Source: CAYSBK01 sp964429265 (GTDB lineage Bacteria; Planctomycetota; Phycisphaerae; Sedimentisphaerales; Anaerobacaceae). From it: 6,918 nucleotides of DNA. Below, in pieces: positions 5,468 to 6,918 of the stretch; the first letter of the stretch is position 1, and every line of letters begins with the position of its first letter. The DNA lies in assembly GCA_964429265.1 (NCBI GenBank), contig CAYSBK010000133.1, forward strand, positions 1 through 6,918, given 5' to 3'. A program made the translations under genes and the position numbers. A model generated the notes under the pieces. The model saw nothing but the letters and a program-made list of their open reading frames with translations, was not told the DNA's origin and did not search any database.

Positions 5468-6918
5468 ATGCCCAAGTCTAACAAGAAGGTTTTGTTTTTT
5501 GCACATTATTACCCTCCACTGGGAGGTGCGGCAGTGCAACGTGCCGCCAAGTTCGTCAAGTATCTGCCTGCCTTTGGTTACGAGGTGGTGGTGGTAGCGA
5601 CTGTGATATCCGCCGGCAGCAAGTATGCCCCGGCCCTCGACAATGGCCTTCAAAAAGATGTTGACGGCACGAAAACTTACACGGTCAAGTTGAACTCGTT
5701 CGATCGTCTGCTGCGTCTGCTTTTCGATAACAAGCTGATGAGGTTCCTGTCGGGCGGGAAATCGCATGGTTGGGCGTCGGCCGCCACAAGGACGCTGGCA
5801 GAAGCGATTGAGGCGGAAAGGCCCGACGTTATTTTAGTCACCGTAAGTCCTTTTCAGGCAGCGAGTGTTACGGCTCGGCTTGCAAAGAAATACCAGGTTC
5901 CGTGGGTTCTCGATATGCGCGACCCCTGGGCGCTGGACCCGATTGCGTGTTATCCGACGCGATGGCATCACCGGCGGGATCGCAGGGCGATGGAACAGGC
6001 GTGCCAATCGGCCAACGCGGTCATTTTGAATACGCCCAGGTCGTTCGAAGAGGTTAAGAAGAACTTCTCCTGGCTGCCCGCCGAGAAGCTCTTCTGCATC
6101 ACAAACGGCTGGGACAAAGAAGATTTTGCCGGTGATGCGTTGACATGCGACGACTGCCCTGAGCGTGACAGGCTCAGGATTGTCCACACCGGCTACTTCT
6201 CAACAGGCTACGCTGTCGAAGTTGACCCACAAAGCAGACGATTATTGACGGGGGCAGGTAAGAATATCAAAGACATCTTTCGCTACTCGGTGGGCCGACC
6301 GAATCTGCTGGCGAGAAGCCCTTACTACTTGTTCAAGGCGGTCAGGAAGCTTCTGGATGAAGGTCGAATTAGGGACACGCAGCTGGAGGTTGTGTGCCTC
6401 GGTCACAAGAATGGGTTTGATGAACAACTGGTCCGACGGTTCGGGCTCGAAAGAATAGTGAGCTTCAAAGGCTACGTCAGCCATAATGAATCCATCAGGC
6501 AATTGCAGTCTGCGGACGTGCTCTTTCTGCCGCTGCACGAGCCTCGAAATGGCGGTACGCCCCTGATAGTGCCCGGCAAGACGTACGAATATATGGCCGC
6601 GGGTAAACCAATTCTGGCGCTTGTGCCTGAAGGAGACGCAAGAGATTTTGTGCAAAAGTCAGGCTTAGGTTTCGTGTGTGCGCCGACGGACGCGGACGGC
6701 ATAGCGAGGACACTGTTGGAACTGCTCAAGAAACGCAACGGTCCGGGCGGGTTCGGTGTGAAGCCGAACCGGAAGTTTATCGAAAAGTTCGAGCGCAGGA
6801 CTTTGACAGGTAAACTGGCAGGGGTCCTCGACTACGCAACGGCTGCCTGGAACGGCAGCCGGCAGCGCTCAGCAAGCGACAACATAGCGCTGGACCACAT
6901 TAGAAAGTCTGCCGATGC
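5468..6918 (+). CDS. GT4-family glycosyltransferase, 3' end beyond window
   Basis: An uninterrupted frame of 483 codons from the ATG runs off the right edge, so the protein is partial. It is a WbuB/GT4-like enzyme transferring a sugar from a nucleotide donor. The N-terminal domain has VLFFAHYYPPLGGAAVQR (8-25), the glycine-rich acceptor-domain motif, and DMRDPW (149-154). The donor domain has ITNGWD (211-216), HTG (240-242), and GKTYEYMAAGKPILA (370-384), with E374 at the conserved donor-contact position, after ADVLFLPLHE. About 40 residues (243-281) lie between HTG and the segment RSPYYLFKAV, where relatives usually have roughly ten. The length already exceeds the usual 400-430 residues. A GTG at 5462, in frame two codons upstream, is an alternative start. 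The preceding methyltransferase is in the same frame, separated by one TGA (5444) and seven codons. The donor sugar is unknown. Confidence 0.93.
   Translation, partial: MPKSNKKVLFFAHYYPPLGGAAVQRAAKFVKYLPAFGYEVVVVATVISAGSKYAPALDNGLQKDVDGTKTYTVKLNSFDRLLRLLFDNKLMRFLSGGKSHGWASAATRTLAEAIEAERPDVILVTVSPFQAASVTARLAKKYQVPWVLDMRDPWALDPIACYPTRWHHRRDRRAMEQACQSANAVILNTPRSFEEVKKNFSWLPAEKLFCITNGWDKEDFAGDALTCDDCPERDRLRIVHTGYFSTGYAVEVDPQSRRLLTGAGKNIKDIFRYSVGRPNLLARSPYYLFKAVRKLLDEGRIRDTQLEVVCLGHKNGFDEQLVRRFGLERIVSFKGYVSHNESIRQLQSADVLFLPLHEPRNGGTPLIVPGKTYEYMAAGKPILALVPEGDARDFVQKSGLGFVCAPTDADGIARTLLELLKKRNGPGGFGVKPNRKFIEKFERRTLTGKLAGVLDYATAAWNGSRQRSASDNIALDHIRKSAD

Noticed and set aside
5231..5767. 178-codon open frame on the minus strand
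   Set aside because: It is antisense to the methyltransferase end and the GT4 start, with no family signs.
6194..6313. Frameshift in the last glycosyltransferase
   Set aside because: The frame is continuous from the N-terminal to the C-terminal motifs with no stop, so the extra segment is treated as an insertion and not an error.

Overview
The window is one stretch of a cell-surface polysaccharide locus, with every recognisable gene on the + strand. It looks like a Gram-negative bacterium of moderate to high GC. The first gene encodes an EpsI-type exosortase accessory protein, a family tied to exosortase/PEP-CTERM envelope systems and exopolysaccharide loci. Planctomycetota (Phycisphaerae-like) is a reasonable guess, and some Proteobacteria or Verrucomicrobiota are possible. 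No marker gene in the window settles the taxon.

Layout: positions 1-140 are non-coding and hold two clear inverted repeats. Then come epsI (141-890) and a 240-base spacer with a third hairpin (891-1130). A tightly packed run follows: a left-handed beta-helix O-acyltransferase (1131-1688), a Wzx-type flippase (1670-3040), a short GT-B glycosyltransferase (3046-3966), a GT2-like glycosyltransferase (3981-4763), a class I SAM methyltransferase (4733-5446) and a GT4 glycosyltransferase (5468 to beyond the right edge). Gaps from the acyltransferase onward are 21 bases or less, and two junctions overlap by 19 and 31 bases. The six genes from 1131 are probably one transcript; whether epsI shares it is unclear because of the spacer.

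Working model (inference): three glycosyltransferases assemble an oligosaccharide unit on a lipid carrier. The acyltransferase and methyltransferase may decorate it, and the flippase moves it across the inner membrane. No polymerase, ligase, initiating sugar-phosphate transferase or exosortase is visible, so those parts must lie outside the window if they exist. The last gene is open at its 3' end and has at least 483 codons.

The cluster is conventional in its parts. The points most worth a second look are the structured DNA at the left edge and before epsI, the spacer hairpin, the 31-base gene overlap, the atypical SAM-binding motif of the methyltransferase and the extra segment in the last glycosyltransferase. 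I found no CRISPR array, tRNA, rRNA, insertion sequence or clearly new system.
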